Of a DNA stretch of 64,000 bases, positions 47,284-59,947 are shown in pieces. Below the pieces are notes generated by a model. The model worked only from the letters and a program-made list of their open reading frames with translations, had not been told where the DNA came from and searched no databases. A program made the translations under genes and the position numbers. How positions within the stretch are numbered: position 1 is the stretch's first letter; each line of letters opens with the position of its first letter. Location: contig NZ_CP081295.1 in assembly GCF_019711375.1 (NCBI RefSeq), forward strand, positions 558,001 to 622,000, read 5' to 3'. Source of the stretch: Qipengyuania aurantiaca. Lineage in GTDB: Bacteria > Pseudomonadota > Alphaproteobacteria > Sphingomonadales > Sphingomonadaceae.

Positions 47284-48326
47284 CCGACCAGGTCCATATC
47301 CACACGCACGGCCGCATCGGCCACATCTCGCTCAACCGGCCCAAGGCGATTCACGCCCTCACGCTCGACATGTGCCACGCGATGAGCTCGGCGCTGACGG
47401 AATGGGCGTCAGATGACGCGGTCGAGGCGGTGATCCTCGATCACGCCGAGGGGCGCGGCTTTTGCGCGGGCGGCGACATCAACCTGCTGCGCAATTCGGC
47501 GCTGAACGATGGCGGGGCCTCGGGCCGCGCCTTCTTCCACGACGAGTACCAGCTCAACCACCAGATGATGACCTATCCAAAGCCCATCGTGGCTATCATG
47601 GACGGCATCACCATGGGCGGCGGCGTGGGCATCGCGCTTCCGTGCAAATACCGCGTCGCGACCGAGCACACGCGCTTCGCCATGCCCGAAACCGGCATCG
47701 GCCTCTTCCCCGATGTGGGCGGCGGCTGGCACCTCTCGCGCCTCGGCGGCAGGCTCGGCCAGTTCCTGGCGCTGACCGGCGCGCGGCTCGACGGCGCGGA
47801 ATGCGTCTGGGCCGGTATCGCCACGCATTACCTCCCGTCCGAAAGGCTGGAGGAAGCCAAGGCGCGCATCGTCGAACATCCCGACCGGATCGCCGGCATC
47901 CTTTCCGAACTGTCCGAGACGCCGCCCGAAGCGCGCATCGAAGGCAATGCGGAAAAGATCGCCCGCCACTTCGCCTCCGACCGCTACGAGGACATCCTCG
48001 CCAGCCTCGAAGCCGAGGACAGCGACTGGGCCGCCAAGGAACTCGCCACGCTGCGCACCAAGAGCCCGCAGACCTGCAAGGTCGCGCTGCGCCAGCTGGC
48101 GGAAAGCGCGAAGCTCGACGATTTCGCCGACAACATGGTCATGGAATACCGCATCGCGAGCCGCGTGCTCACCCGGCCCGACTTTGCCGAAGGCGTGCGC
48201 GCGGTGATCGTGGACAAGACCAACGACCCCAAATGGGATCCGGCCACGCCCGAGGGCGTGAGCGAGGACCTGCTCGACAGCATCTTCGCCCCGCTTCCCG
48301 CCGAAGAGGAATGGAAACCCCTATGA
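47280..48326 (+). CDS. 3-hydroxyisobutyryl-CoA hydrolase
   Basis: 348-residue crotonase-fold thioesterase, longer than plain hydratases as expected for HIBCH. Key segments are [51 protein letters not shown] and [20 protein letters not shown], and the HIBCH C-terminal [19 protein letters not shown]. It releases 3-hydroxyisobutyrate from its CoA ester, the step unique to valine breakdown. ATG overlaps the VOC stop. Confidence 0.93.
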   Translation: MTDQVHIHTHGRIGHISLNRPKAIHALTLDMCHAMSSALTEWASDDAVEAVILDHAEGRGFCAGGDINLLRNSALNDGGASGRAFFHDEYQLNHQMMTYPKPIVAIMDGITMGGGVGIALPCKYRVATEHTRFAMPETGIGLFPDVGGGWHLSRLGGRLGQFLALTGARLDGAECVWAGIATHYLPSERLEEAKARIVEHPDRIAGILSELSETPPEARIEGNAEKIARHFASDRYEDILASLEAEDSDWAAKELATLRTKSPQTCKVALRQLAESAKLDDFADNMVMEYRIASRVLTRPDFAEGVRAVIVDKTNDPKWDPATPEGVSEDLLDSIFAPLPAEEEWKPL

Positions 48327-49105
48327 CTTTCGAAACCATCACCGTCGAACAGCGCGATGCCGTCACGCTGATCACCTTGAACCGCCCCAAGGCGCTCAAC
48401 GCGCTCAACTCGAAAGTGCTCGAAGAACTGATCGAGGCTTTTGCCGCCTACCAGGCCGACAGCAGCCAGCTGTGCGCGGTCCTCACCGGCTCGGGCGACA
48501 AGGCCTTTGCCGCCGGCGCCGACATCAAGGAAATGAGCGAGAAGGACGCGGCAGACTTCTATCTCGACGATTTCTTCGCGCCCTGGACCAGCGAGATCGC
48601 GAAGAAGACCCGCAAGCCGTGGATCGCCGCGGTCAACGGCTTCGCGCTCGGCGGCGGGTGCGAGCTCGCCATGATGGCGGACTTCATCATCGCTTCGGAA
48701 AACGCCAAGTTCGGCCAGCCCGAAATCAAGCTCGGCGTTGCGCCCGGCATGGGCGGTTCGCAGCGTCTGACCAAGGCCATCGGCAAGTCCAAGGCCATGG
48801 AAATGTGCCTGACGGGCCGCATGATGGGCGCTGAGGAAGCCGAACGCAGCAACCTCGTCGCGCGCGTGGTGCCGCATGACGATTTGCTCGACGATGCGAT
48901 GAAGACCGCTGCCCAGATCGCCTCGATGCCCCCGATGGCGGCGATCGCGAACAAGGAAATGGTCAACGCCGCCTTCGAGACCAGCCTCGACCAGGGCCTG
49001 ATCATCGAGCGCCGCATCTTCCAGATCCTCACCGCGAGCGAGGACAAGAAGGAAGGCATGGCCGCCTTCGTCGAGAAGCGCGAGGGTAAGTGGACTGGGA
49101 GGTAA
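48323..49105 (+). CDS. Enoyl-CoA hydratase (methacrylyl-CoA hydration)
   Basis: 260-residue crotonase. Both catalytic Glu regions are present, in [20 protein letters not shown] and [31 protein letters not shown] is the usual oxyanion segment. Placed between the HIBCH gene and mmsB it most likely hydrates methacrylyl-CoA to 3-hydroxyisobutyryl-CoA. ATG overlaps the previous stop by 4 nt. Confidence 0.95.
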   Translation: MTFETITVEQRDAVTLITLNRPKALNALNSKVLEELIEAFAAYQADSSQLCAVLTGSGDKAFAAGADIKEMSEKDAADFYLDDFFAPWTSEIAKKTRKPWIAAVNGFALGGGCELAMMADFIIASENAKFGQPEIKLGVAPGMGGSQRLTKAIGKSKAMEMCLTGRMMGAEEAERSNLVARVVPHDDLLDDAMKTAAQIASMPPMAAIANKEMVNAAFETSLDQGLIIERRIFQILTASEDKKEGMAAFVEKREGKWTGR

Positions 49106-49359
49106 TCCTAAAGGGTCTCGGCCTGCTGACGTTCGGCGCTCTGTTCGTGTGGTTCGGCATCGACGGATGGCGACACCGCCGCGAAGAGCGGATTAGTCTG
49201 ATCGAAGCGGCAATCCTCAAGGCGGGTAAGGAAAATGAGCCCCTGCCATTCAATCGATGGGACCGGATGACGGCATACGTCCAGCCGGTGCTCTTGCTAA
49301 TATTCGGACCGCTCATGATCCTCGGCGGCGTAGCGGTCCTTTCACTTTTGGGAGAGTGA
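49090..49359 (+). CDS. Small membrane protein inside the valine operon
   Basis: 89 residues with two membrane segments ([19 protein letters not shown] and [20 protein letters not shown]) separated by a charged loop. It starts with GTG within the end of the hydratase gene (16-bp overlap; GAGGG just upstream) and ends 1 bp before mmsB. Codons look less GC-rich than the neighbours. No family recognised and no reason known for its presence in this pathway. Confidence 0.72.
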   Translation: MDWEVILKGLGLLTFGALFVWFGIDGWRHRREERISLIEAAILKAGKENEPLPFNRWDRMTAYVQPVLLLIFGPLMILGGVAVLSLLGE

Positions 49360-49360
49360 C

Positions 49361-50227
49361 ATGAAAATCGCCTTCATCGGCCTCGGCAACATGGGCGGCG
49401 GGATGGCCGCGAACCTTGTGAAGGCGGGGCACGCGGTCAACGCCTTCGACCTGTCGGACGAAGCCCTCGCCACGGCCAAAGACAACGGCTGCGCGACATA
49501 CACCGACGCCTCTGAAGCGGTTCAGGGTGTCGATGGCGTGGTGACGATGCTTCCCAATGGCGGGATCGTGAAGTCGGTCTACGAAAGCAGCGTCATCGGC
49601 AAAGCTCCAGAAGGCGCAGTGCTGCTCGACTGCTCGACCATCGACGTCGCCACCGCCAAGGAGGTGATCGCCAAGGCCGAAGCTGCCGGATACGACATGG
49701 TCGATGCCCCGGTCTCGGGCGGTATCGCGGCGGCCAATGGCGGCACGCTCACTTTCATGGTCGGCGGCACCGAAAAGGCCTTCAAGCGCGCCGAAGAGGT
49801 GCTGAACGCGATGGGCAAGGCTGTTATCCACGCAGGCGATGCCGGTGCGGGGCAGACGGCGAAGATCTGCAACAACATGCTGCTCGCCATCACTATGATC
49901 GGCACGACCGAAGCGATGAAGATGGCCGAAAAGCTCGGCCTCGACCCGCAGAAGTTCTACGAAATTTCGAGCCAGTCCTCAGGCTACTGCTGGCCGCTCA
50001 ACGCCTATACGCCGATGCCCGGCGTTGGCGTCGAGAGCCCGGCGGACAAGGACTATCAGGGCGGCTTCGCCACTGCGCTTATGCTCAAAGATTTACGCCT
50101 CGCGATGGAAGCGGCGGGAAGCGTCGATGCGAAGACCGCGCTCGGCAAGCATGCCACCGAGATCTACGAGGCGTTCGCCGAGGAGAACGGTGGCCTAGAC
50201 TTCTCGGCGGTGATCAAGACGCTCTGA
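49361..50227 (+). CDS. mmsB: 3-hydroxyisobutyrate dehydrogenase
   Basis: 288-residue NAD-dependent beta-hydroxyacid dehydrogenase. The N-terminal Rossmann motif AFIGLGNMGGGMAANLVKAG, the substrate-binding VDAPVSGGIAAANGGTLTFM, the catalytic Lys region GAGQTAKICNNMLL and KDYQGGFATALMLKDL are all present. It makes methylmalonate semialdehyde, the substrate of MmsA, whose gene is frameshifted upstream. Its 3' end overlaps the convergent Nmad3-like gene by 14 bp. Confidence 0.96.
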   Translation: MKIAFIGLGNMGGGMAANLVKAGHAVNAFDLSDEALATAKDNGCATYTDASEAVQGVDGVVTMLPNGGIVKSVYESSVIGKAPEGAVLLDCSTIDVATAKEVIAKAEAAGYDMVDAPVSGGIAAANGGTLTFMVGGTEKAFKRAEEVLNAMGKAVIHAGDAGAGQTAKICNNMLLAITMIGTTEAMKMAEKLGLDPQKFYEISSQSSGYCWPLNAYTPMPGVGVESPADKDYQGGFATALMLKDLRLAMEAAGSVDAKTALGKHATEIYEAFAEENGGLDFSAVIKTL

Positions 50228-50948
50228 GGTCTGCTAGGATCACCTCCAACCAGCGCCGTGGTGCCTCGCGGCGACCGATATCGGCCACGAATTCCTGTCC
50301 CCGCGCCACGCTCTTCAGGCGCTTTCCGCGCAGCCAGCGGTCCCCGCGGTCGTGATAGGTGAGGCCGCCCTTGCGCAGCCACTCGGGACGCTGCCACAGA
50401 CTTGGCGGGCCGCCCGGGACCGTCAGCCGCAAGGCGTCGCTGGCATGGGCCGCCGTTCCGCCCGGTCCTACATAGATCCAGTCATTGCTGCCATGCATGG
50501 CCAGCGCATGGGGGTGGAGGTGGCCTGCCAGTTCCTCACGCTCCTCCTCGCGGCAACGCGCAAGATCGACCATCCGCTCGATCTCCATCCAGCCGAAGAT
50601 ACGGTGATGCGGCTCGCCGGTTTCCTCGTCGCGAAAGAGGCCGAAGAATAGGAAGACATCGCCCACCCCCACGCCCTGGTTCGCCAGATGCGTCTGCGCC
50701 GCGCCGACCTGCCCGAAGAGGCAGGTTCCGTCGCTGCGGAACATGGGGTCGTGGTGGCAGAGGTCCTGAGCGCCCAGCTTTCCGCGGCTGGCCGTCGCCG
50801 CGTGCTCGCCCAGCCCGAGATCGCCATAGGTCGTGCGTGACGCTGTGCCCGCCGGGATCGGCAGGCTTAACGGCACACCGTCCACGATCGGCGAGGCACC
50901 GCCGCCCGCTGCGCTGTCGAAGCCCTTGCGGCTGAAGACGATCTTCAT
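50214..50948 (-). CDS. Nmad3-like protein (putative nucleotide-modification-associated domain)
   Basis: 244-residue soluble protein beginning MKIVFSRKGFDSAAGGGASP and followed by IVDGVPLSLPIP. This resembles the Nmad3 (nucleotide modification associated domain 3) family, which was defined by computation; the assignment is from memory. Other conserved-looking stretches are CHHDPMFRSDGTCLFGQVG and FLFFGLFRDEE. Histidine- and cysteine-rich parts could bind metal. It is the last gene of the glycine cleavage unit, 18 bp after gcvPB, with a weak ribosome binding site. No known role. Confidence 0.7.
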   Translation of the reverse strand: MKIVFSRKGFDSAAGGGASPIVDGVPLSLPIPAGTASRTTYGDLGLGEHAATASRGKLGAQDLCHHDPMFRSDGTCLFGQVGAAQTHLANQGVGVGDVFLFFGLFRDEETGEPHHRIFGWMEIERMVDLARCREEEREELAGHLHPHALAMHGSNDWIYVGPGGTAAHASDALRLTVPGGPPSLWQRPEWLRKGGLTYHDRGDRWLRGKRLKSVARGQEFVADIGRREAPRRWLEVILADLRAS

Positions 50949-50966
50949 GTCCGCATGAGGAGAGGC

Positions 50967-52592
50967 TTACCGCCCCCCCTGCTCGCTCATCGTCGGCGTG
51001 CCGCCGGGAGGGCTCGGCTCTTCCCAGGCCAGCACCGGCTTGCGCGCCGCCAGCGTCTCGTCGAGACGACGGCGAGGCGCGTAATGCGGGGCGGTCTTGA
51101 GGCTCTCGTCGCCCGCCCGCGCCCGCTCGGCCACGCTGCGCAGCGCCGTGATGAACTGGTCGAGCGCCGCCTTGCTTTCGGTCTCGGTCGGCTCCACCAG
51201 CATCGCGCCATGCACCACCAGCGGGAAGTACATGGTCATCGGGTGGTAGCCCTCGTCGATGAGCGCCTTGGCGAGATCGAGCGTCGAGATGTCCTCGGCG
51301 AAGCCCTTATCGCTGAACAGCGCCTCGTGCATGCAGGGGCCGCTGTGGCCGAAAGGCGCGTCGAGCACGTCTTCGAGGCTGCGCAGGATGTAGTTGGCAT
51401 TGAGCACCGCATCTTCCGCAACCTGCCGCAATCCGTCCGCACCGTGGCTGAGGATATAGGTCAGCGCGCGGGTGAACATGCCCATCTGGCCGTGGAAGGC
51501 GGTCATGCGGCCGAAGCTCTGCATCACGCCGTCGAAATGCTCTTCGGAAAAGGCGTCGGCGTCCTCTTCCTCGACGAGGTGGACGATACCGTCCTTCGTG
51601 CGCGCGGTGTAGGGCAGCGGAGCGAAGGGGCTGAGCGCTTCGGACAGCACCACCGGGCCAGAACCCGGGCCGCCACCGCCGTGCGGGGTGGAGAAGGTCT
51701 TGTGCAGGTTGATGTGCATGGCATCGACGCCGAGGTCGCCGGGGCGCACCTTGCCGACGATGGCGTTGAAGTTCGCGCCGTCGCAATAGACGAACCCGCC
51801 CACCTCGTGGACCGCGTCGGAGATCGCCTTCAGGTCGCGCTCGAACAGGCCGAGCGTCGAAGGGTTGGTGATCATCACGCCAGCCACATCCGGGCCAAGA
51901 CGCGACTTGAGCGCATCGAGATCGACGCGGCCGTCGCTGTTGGCCGGAATATCCTCGATCTCATAGCCGGCGAAGGCGGCGGTGGCGGGATTGGTGCCAT
52001 GCGCGCTTTCGGGCACGAGGATGACCTTGCGGGCATCGCCGCGCGCTTCGAGCGCGGCGCGGATGCAGAGGATGCCGCACAATTCGCCATGCGCACCGGC
52101 CTTGGGGCTCATCGCGACGCCGTGCATGGCGGTGAGGTCGATCAGCCAGAACGCCAGCTCGTTGATGACCTCGAGCGCGCCCCGCACCGTGTCGACCGGC
52201 TGCAGCGGGTGGACATCGGCGAAACCGGGCATCCGCGCGACCTTCTCGTTGAGGCGCGGGTTGTGCTTCATCGTGCAGCTACCCAGCGGGAAGAGCCCGA
52301 GGTCGATGGCGTAGTTCTGGCGGCTGAGGCGCGTGTAGTGGCGCACGGTTTCCGGTTCGGAAAGACCCGGAAGGCCGATGGTCTCGTTACGGTCAAGGCC
52401 GCCGAGGCGGTTCGCGCCGCCCTTCGCTTCGGGGAGGTCGACACCGGTCGTCTCGGTCGTGCCGATCTCGAAGATAAGCGGTTCCTCGAGCATCAGCGCG
52501 CGGTTGCCGGTGACGGTGTCGGGGCCGCTCATCGCGTTGTGATCCTGGACGGGGCTGCCGGGCTTCCAGCCGGACTGGTTGGGCGCGCTCAT
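50967..52592 (-). CDS. gcvPB: Glycine dehydrogenase (decarboxylating) subunit 2
   Basis: 541-residue PLP-binding subunit of the two-piece P-protein. The PLP lysine lies in [20 protein letters not shown], with [19 protein letters not shown] and [20 protein letters not shown] also conserved. With subunit 1 it decarboxylates glycine and passes the aminomethyl group to GcvH. The ATG at 52592 overlaps the gcvPA stop (ATGA), ensuring coupled synthesis of the two subunits. Confidence 0.97.
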   Translation of the reverse strand: MSAPNQSGWKPGSPVQDHNAMSGPDTVTGNRALMLEEPLIFEIGTTETTGVDLPEAKGGANRLGGLDRNETIGLPGLSEPETVRHYTRLSRQNYAIDLGLFPLGSCTMKHNPRLNEKVARMPGFADVHPLQPVDTVRGALEVINELAFWLIDLTAMHGVAMSPKAGAHGELCGILCIRAALEARGDARKVILVPESAHGTNPATAAFAGYEIEDIPANSDGRVDLDALKSRLGPDVAGVMITNPSTLGLFERDLKAISDAVHEVGGFVYCDGANFNAIVGKVRPGDLGVDAMHINLHKTFSTPHGGGGPGSGPVVLSEALSPFAPLPYTARTKDGIVHLVEEEDADAFSEEHFDGVMQSFGRMTAFHGQMGMFTRALTYILSHGADGLRQVAEDAVLNANYILRSLEDVLDAPFGHSGPCMHEALFSDKGFAEDISTLDLAKALIDEGYHPMTMYFPLVVHGAMLVEPTETESKAALDQFITALRSVAERARAGDESLKTAPHYAPRRRLDETLAARKPVLAWEEPSPPGGTPTMSEQGGR

Positions 52593-53956
52593 GCCAGCAC
52601 CTCCTTCAGAGCGGAGACGAGGGTTTCGATATCCTCCTCCGTCGTGGTCTCGGTGACCGCGACGATGAGGCCGTCGGACAGCTCCTCGTGCTGCGGGAAC
52701 AGGCGGCCGAGCGACACTCCGGCAAGCACATTGTCCTTGGCGAGGCGGCGCACAATCGCGCGGGCATCGGTCCCGAGGCGGATGGTGAATTCGTTGAAGA
52801 AGCTGCCGTTGAGGACCGAGACGCCCGGAACCTCGGCCAGCTTGTCGGCGGCGAGGCACGCAAGGCGATGATTCTCGGCGGCAAGCTGGCGCAGGCCCTT
52901 CTCGCCCAACAAGGTCATGTGGACGCTGAAGGCCAGCGCGCAGAGGCCCGAATTGGTGCAGATGTTCGAGGTCGCCTTCTCGCGGCGAATGTGCTGCTCG
53001 CGCGTCGAGAGCGTCAGCACGTAGCCGCGCTTGCCCTCGGCATCCTGCGTCTCGCCGCACAGACGGCCCGGCATCATGCGGACATGCTTGGGATCGCGCA
53101 CGGCGAATAGGCCGAGGTAGGGGCCGCCGAACTGCAGGCCGACGCCGATCGACTGGCCCTCGCCCACGACGATATCCGCGCCCATTTCGCCGGGCGACTT
53201 GATCGCTCCCAAAGCCACGGGCTCGGTGTTGACGACGATCAGCAGCGCGCCCTTGTCATGCGCGGCTTCGGCGATCGGCTGGAGATCGGTCACGCGGCCA
53301 AGGATGTCCGGATATTGCACCACGACGCAGCTGGTGTCCTCGTCAATCCGCGCCATCAGCCCGGCACTGTCCGGCTCCGCCTGCATGGCGGGCTTGGCGT
53401 GGGCGATCTCGTCGTCGGTGAATTTCGCCATGGTCTTCACGACCTCGGCGTAATGCGGGTGCAGCGCGCCCGAGAGCACGACCTTGCGCTTCTTTCCGCG
53501 CGCAATGCGGCTCGCCATCGCGACCGCTTCCCAGCAGGCGGTCGAGCCATCGTACATCGAGGCGTTGGCCACCGCGCAGCCATAGAGATGCGCGACCTGG
53601 CTCTGGAATTCGAACAGCATCTGCAGCGTGCCCTGTGCGATTTCCGGCTGGTAGGGCGTGTAAGCGGTCAGGAACTCGCCGCGCTGGATGATGTGGTCGA
53701 CGCTCGCCGGGACATGGTGCTTGTAAGCCCCTGCCCCGAGGAAAAAGGCCGCGTCCGCTGCCGCGAGGTTCTTCTTCGATAGGCGGCGCATATGCTTTTC
53801 GACCGCCATTTCGCTGGCGTGCATCGGCAGGCCGTGGATCGGCCCGTCGAGGCGGGCTTCCTCGGGAACATCGACGAAGAGTGCATCCACATCGGGCGCA
53901 CCGATCTTTTCAAGCATAGCCGAACGGTCGGCATCAGTCAGGGGAAGGTAGCGCAT
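52589..53956 (-). CDS. gcvPA: Glycine dehydrogenase (decarboxylating) subunit 1
   Basis: 455-residue partner of GcvPB, starting [20 protein letters not shown]. Family segments include [40 protein letters not shown] and [21 protein letters not shown]. The reading frame starts directly after the stop of an unrelated lipoprotein gene that separates it from gcvH. Confidence 0.97.
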   Translation of the reverse strand: MRYLPLTDADRSAMLEKIGAPDVDALFVDVPEEARLDGPIHGLPMHASEMAVEKHMRRLSKKNLAAADAAFFLGAGAYKHHVPASVDHIIQRGEFLTAYTPYQPEIAQGTLQMLFEFQSQVAHLYGCAVANASMYDGSTACWEAVAMASRIARGKKRKVVLSGALHPHYAEVVKTMAKFTDDEIAHAKPAMQAEPDSAGLMARIDEDTSCVVVQYPDILGRVTDLQPIAEAAHDKGALLIVVNTEPVALGAIKSPGEMGADIVVGEGQSIGVGLQFGGPYLGLFAVRDPKHVRMMPGRLCGETQDAEGKRGYVLTLSTREQHIRREKATSNICTNSGLCALAFSVHMTLLGEKGLRQLAAENHRLACLAADKLAEVPGVSVLNGSFFNEFTIRLGTDARAIVRRLAKDNVLAGVSLGRLFPQHEELSDGLIVAVTETTTEEDIETLVSALKEVLA

Positions 53957-54400
53957 TTAATTTGTCTCGGCAGGTTGAATTGAAAGTGGCTCGATGTCGG
54001 GCGCGCGATCCGAACAATTTGCCGGCCAACACATATCGTTAACACGACCTCGTATTCGAACCCGACTGTGTTGCAGAGGAAGGGCGGAAGCGTCGAAGGT
54101 ATCGTCAGCACCCACACTTAGGGTACGCCGCAAAGCGTGCTCCTGAGCGGTCGACCATTCTCCTCCTTGCTCAAGAATCTTGCGATCGGCTGGGTCGGAA
54201 TACAGCATGCAATCAAGCTCCTCACAGCGACCTAGCCAACCTTCGACTGTGACGATCTGACCATCCCAATCGTGAATATTCGCTCCCACTTGAGCGGGAG
54301 TGACAATCCCCACCAACTCGTTCTCACCATCGGCCGTGGGATTTGCTTCCGCACAGCCCGTCAAGCTGACGAGCAGGATCGGGACGGTTGTCGCCCGCAT
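53957..54400 (-). CDS. Lipoprotein of unknown function inserted in the gcv operon
   Basis: 147 residues. The signal RATTVPILLVSLTGCAEANP has a SLTGC lipobox. The mature part contains NIHDWDGQIVTVEGWLGRCE and SRVRIRGRVND, compatible with a small OB-like beta-barrel, and several Cys. It starts one nucleotide into the gcvH stop (TGATG) and ends flush with gcvPA. Its sequence is less GC-rich than the neighbours (137 of 240 bases over 54121-54360 by hand count). No family recognised. Confidence 0.75.
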   Translation of the reverse strand: MRATTVPILLVSLTGCAEANPTADGENELVGIVTPAQVGANIHDWDGQIVTVEGWLGRCEELDCMLYSDPADRKILEQGGEWSTAQEHALRRTLSVGADDTFDASALPLQHSRVRIRGRVNDMCWPANCSDRAPDIEPLSIQPAETN

Positions 54401-54780
54401 CAAAGCCCGTCGCAGAAGCTCTTGTAAGCCTTGTCGTCCATAAGCCCTTCGAGCTCGGCCTTGTCGGAAACGGTCATCTTGAAGAACCAGCCGTCTTCTT
54501 CCGGCGAGGAATTGACGAGTGCGGGATCGTCTTCCAGCCCGTCGTTCACCTCGACGACTTCGCCCGATAGCGGCGCGTAGACGTCGCTTGCGGCCTTGAC
54601 GCTCTCGACCACGGCGGCGTCCTTGCCCTTTTCGACCATGGTGCCGACTTCGGGCAGTTCGACGAAGACGATGTCGCCCAGCTGGCCTTGCGCGAAATCG
54701 GTGATGCCGACCGTGGCGGTGTCGCCTTCGAGGTCGATCCATTCGTGTTCATCGGTGAAATAGCGAGCCATCTGAGTCAT
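54400..54780 (-). CDS. gcvH: Glycine cleavage system H protein
   Basis: 126-residue lipoyl carrier. It begins with the typical [20 protein letters not shown] and carries the lipoylated Lys in [27 protein letters not shown] and the C-terminal [18 protein letters not shown] are conserved. It shuttles the aminomethyl group from GcvP to GcvT. The ATG overlaps the gcvT stop (ATGA). Confidence 0.98.
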   Translation of the reverse strand: MTQMARYFTDEHEWIDLEGDTATVGITDFAQGQLGDIVFVELPEVGTMVEKGKDAAVVESVKAASDVYAPLSGEVVEVNDGLEDDPALVNSSPEEDGWFFKMTVSDKAELEGLMDDKAYKSFCDGL

Positions 54781-55952
54781 TTCCCTCTGTGGTAGCGATT
54801 GGGGACGAAGGGCATGGCGGCAACCTTCGCGGGCAGTCTCTTCTTACGAACCTCGACCTCGACTTCGGTTCCCTCGGTGGCGAGGCCGGTGTCGATATAG
54901 GCCATGGCGATCGGGCGCTGGAGCGTGGGCGAGAAGCCGCCGCTGGTGACGCGGCCGACCTGTTTGTCGCCCGAGTAGACCAGCGCGCCTTCGCGGGCCG
55001 GCAGGCGACCTTCGATGTTGAGGCCGACGCGCTTTTGCGCCGGACCATCGGCGAGCACCTTGGCGACCGCTTCATGGCCCATCCACCCGCCTTCCTCGCG
55101 GCGCTTCTTGGTCAGTGCGAAGAGGAGGTCGGCGGAAACCGGATCGGTCTCCGTGGTGATGTCGTGGCCGTAGAGCGGCAGGCCTGCTTCCAAGCGCAGG
55201 CTGTCGCGCGCGCCGAGGCCGATGGGGCGCACCTCGATTTCCGCGCACAGGCGGTTGCAGAAGCTTTCCGCATGCTCGGCCGGAAGCGAGATCTCGAAGC
55301 CGTCTTCACCGGTGTAGCCCGAGCGGGTGATGCGCAGCGGCCATTCGCCGAAATCGTGGCAGACCGAATCCATGAATACCATGTCGTCGATGACGTTGCG
55401 CATCACGCGGTTCAAGGCCGTCGCCGCGTTGGGCCCCTGCAGGGCGACCAGCGCGTGGTCGTCCATGTGGGTGAGCGTGACATCGTCGTCGAGATGCTCG
55501 CGTAGGTGGGCGATATCGTCCCACTTCATCGCGCCGTTGACGACGAGGTAATAGGCCGGATCGCCCCAGTGGCCTTCGGCGCCTTCCTCTTCGTCGCCCT
55601 CGATCCACGGCGTCGCGTTGGTGACCATGAGATCGTCGAGGATGCCGCCATCTTCGGCCATCAGCAGCGAATAGCGCGTGCGGCCGGGCTTCAGCGATGC
55701 GATGGCGCCGGGCAGGAGCTTTTCGAGTTCCTCGGCCGCCTTGTCGCCCGTGACCATGAGCTGGCCCATGTGGCTCACATCGAACAGGCCCGCCTGCTCG
55801 CGCGTCCAATTGTGTTCGGCGACGATGCCTTCATACTGGATCGGCATTTCGTACCCGGCGAAGGGCACCATGCGCGCGCCCTTGCGGCGATGCCATGCGT
55901 CCAGCGGCAGCGTCTGGATTTCACCATCGGTGTTTTCGTGTTCTTCGCTCAA
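54777..55952 (-). CDS. gcvT: Glycine cleavage system aminomethyltransferase (T protein)
   Basis: 391-residue folate enzyme releasing ammonia and forming methylene-THF. Conserved parts: [56 protein letters not shown] and [19 protein letters not shown]. The start is probably TTG at 55952, giving [20 protein letters not shown], because AAGGACGGG lies just upstream and no ATG precedes the conserved region. First gene of the operon, behind a tandem glycine riboswitch. Confidence 0.95.
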   Translation of the reverse strand: MSEEHENTDGEIQTLPLDAWHRRKGARMVPFAGYEMPIQYEGIVAEHNWTREQAGLFDVSHMGQLMVTGDKAAEELEKLLPGAIASLKPGRTRYSLLMAEDGGILDDLMVTNATPWIEGDEEEGAEGHWGDPAYYLVVNGAMKWDDIAHLREHLDDDVTLTHMDDHALVALQGPNAATALNRVMRNVIDDMVFMDSVCHDFGEWPLRITRSGYTGEDGFEISLPAEHAESFCNRLCAEIEVRPIGLGARDSLRLEAGLPLYGHDITTETDPVSADLLFALTKKRREEGGWMGHEAVAKVLADGPAQKRVGLNIEGRLPAREGALVYSGDKQVGRVTSGGFSPTLQRPIAMAYIDTGLATEGTEVEVEVRKKRLPAKVAAMPFVPNRYHRGK

Positions 55953-55968
55953 GTCCCGTCCTTCAAAA

Positions 55969-56010
55969 GCATGGGGGCGCGCCGTGCGGCACGCAAAAAC
56001 CAACCCATGC
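55969..56010 (-). promoter_or_regulatory. Candidate expression platform of the glycine riboswitch
   Basis: On the minus strand GCATGGG (56010-56004) can pair with CCCATGC (55975-55969), immediately followed by TTTT and then the gcvT ribosome binding site. This could act as a terminator or an alternate pairing controlled by the aptamers. Inference from pairing only. Confidence 0.45.
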
Positions 56011-56011
56011 C

Positions 56012-56200
56012 CCCTCTGTCGGGAAACCTGAGAGACTGGCGCGCAGATGAGCGCGCTTACCCCTTCGGTGGCCGCGGCACGAAGCTGCGACGCTTTCCAG
56101 AGTGTCGATGGCGGCGCACGGTCCCGAATGCCTGAGAGTTTCCGGGGCGGTTGCTCCTTCGGCGCTGTGCGGGTGTCCCCCGCACAGGCTCTCCCGTGCG
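56012..56200 (-). ncRNA. Tandem glycine riboswitch
   Basis: Two consecutive glycine aptamers are readable on the minus strand. Aptamer 1 (about 56200-56115) has CGCACGG/CCGTGCG as its closing stem, GGGAGAGCC, CCGAAGGAGCAA and ACTCTCAGGCA. Aptamer 2 (about 56103-56012) has CTGGAAAG, CACCGAAGGGGTAAGC, TCTCTCAGGTT and CGACAGAGG. It precedes gcvT, the classic target, and normally turns the operon on when glycine is abundant. The region is non-coding. Confidence 0.95.
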
Positions 56201-56263
56201 CGCCCGCCGCAGAATCGCTCCCGAGGCCGACGCAAGACGCCCTGCGCGACTATGCGCGCGGGG

Positions 56264-58891
<2,628 letters not shown>

Positions 58892-58895
58892 AGGT

Positions 58896-59942
58896 TCAGG
58901 CAGCAATCGTAAAGGGTTCGAGACCGGCGAGGCGCATATGCTGGTCGACATTCGGCAATTTGCGCGGGGCGACGCCTTCGACCTTCTTGGCCATGGCGGC
59001 GATATGCGCCGGAGTTGAGCCGCAGCAACCGCCCAGCGCGTTGATCCGGCCGTTGTCGGCCCAGACCCGCGTCAGCGCGGCGGTGGTTTCGGGCAGCTCG
59101 TCATATTCGCCCAGATCGTTGGGCAGGCCGGCGTTGGGATAGGCCATGAGATAGCAATCGGCGATGTCCGAGAGGATCTGGACATGCGGGCGCAGCTGCT
59201 CCGCGCCGAAGCTGCAATTGAGCCCCATCGTCAGCGGTTTTGCATGACGCACCGTGTGCCAGAACGCCTCGACCGTATGGCCCGACAGGTTGCGACCCGA
59301 CAGGTCGGTCAGCGTGAGCGAGATCATCAGCGGGATGTCCTGCCCGAGCTCGCGCTCCAGCTGCTTGACCGCCATGATCGCGGCCTTGCAATTGAGCGTA
59401 TCGAAGACGGTCTCGATCAGGATGAAATCCGCCCCGCCCTCGATGAGGCCGCGTGCCTGTTCGACATAGACCTCCACGATCTCGTCGAAAGTGACTTCGC
59501 GAAAGCCCGGGTCCTCGACATTGGGAGAGAGCGACAGGGTCTTGTTGGTCGGCCCCATGGCGCCGGCCACGAAGCGCGGCACGCCGTCCTTCGCCGTCGC
59601 CTCGTCCACCGCCTCGCGGATGATCTTGGCTGCCGACACATTGATTTGGTGGACGAGATGCTCGGCCCCGTAATCAGCCTGGCTGATCCGGTTGGCGTTG
59701 AAGGTGTTGGTGGCAAGGATATGCGCGCCGGCGTCGATATAGCTGTCGCAAATCTTCCGTATGACCTGCGGCTGGGTCAGGTTGACGAGGTCGTTATTAC
59801 CTTTCTGGTCATCGGCCAGGCCGGTATCCCCGGCATAGTCTTCCGCCGCCAGCTTGGCGCGCTGGATTTCCGTTCCGTAGGGGCCGTCCTTGATCAGGAT
59901 GCGCGTTGCCGCAGCGGCTTCGAATTCTTGGCGTTTGGACAT
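58896..59942 (-). CDS. metH: Methionine synthase, homocysteine-binding polypeptide
   Basis: 348-residue N-terminal part of the split MetH. The zinc ligands are the Cys in [15 protein letters not shown] and the CC pair in [29 protein letters not shown] and [16 protein letters not shown] are typical of the homocysteine methyltransferase barrel. It activates homocysteine for methylation. It sits 5 bp after metF and 4 bp before the second MetH polypeptide, so the operon can supply both halves together. Start ATG at 59942. Confidence 0.97.
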   Translation of the reverse strand: MSKRQEFEAAAATRILIKDGPYGTEIQRAKLAAEDYAGDTGLADDQKGNNDLVNLTQPQVIRKICDSYIDAGAHILATNTFNANRISQADYGAEHLVHQINVSAAKIIREAVDEATAKDGVPRFVAGAMGPTNKTLSLSPNVEDPGFREVTFDEIVEVYVEQARGLIEGGADFILIETVFDTLNCKAAIMAVKQLERELGQDIPLMISLTLTDLSGRNLSGHTVEAFWHTVRHAKPLTMGLNCSFGAEQLRPHVQILSDIADCYLMAYPNAGLPNDLGEYDELPETTAALTRVWADNGRINALGGCCGSTPAHIAAMAKKVEGVAPRKLPNVDQHMRLAGLEPFTIAA

Positions 59943-59947
59943 GGGGG

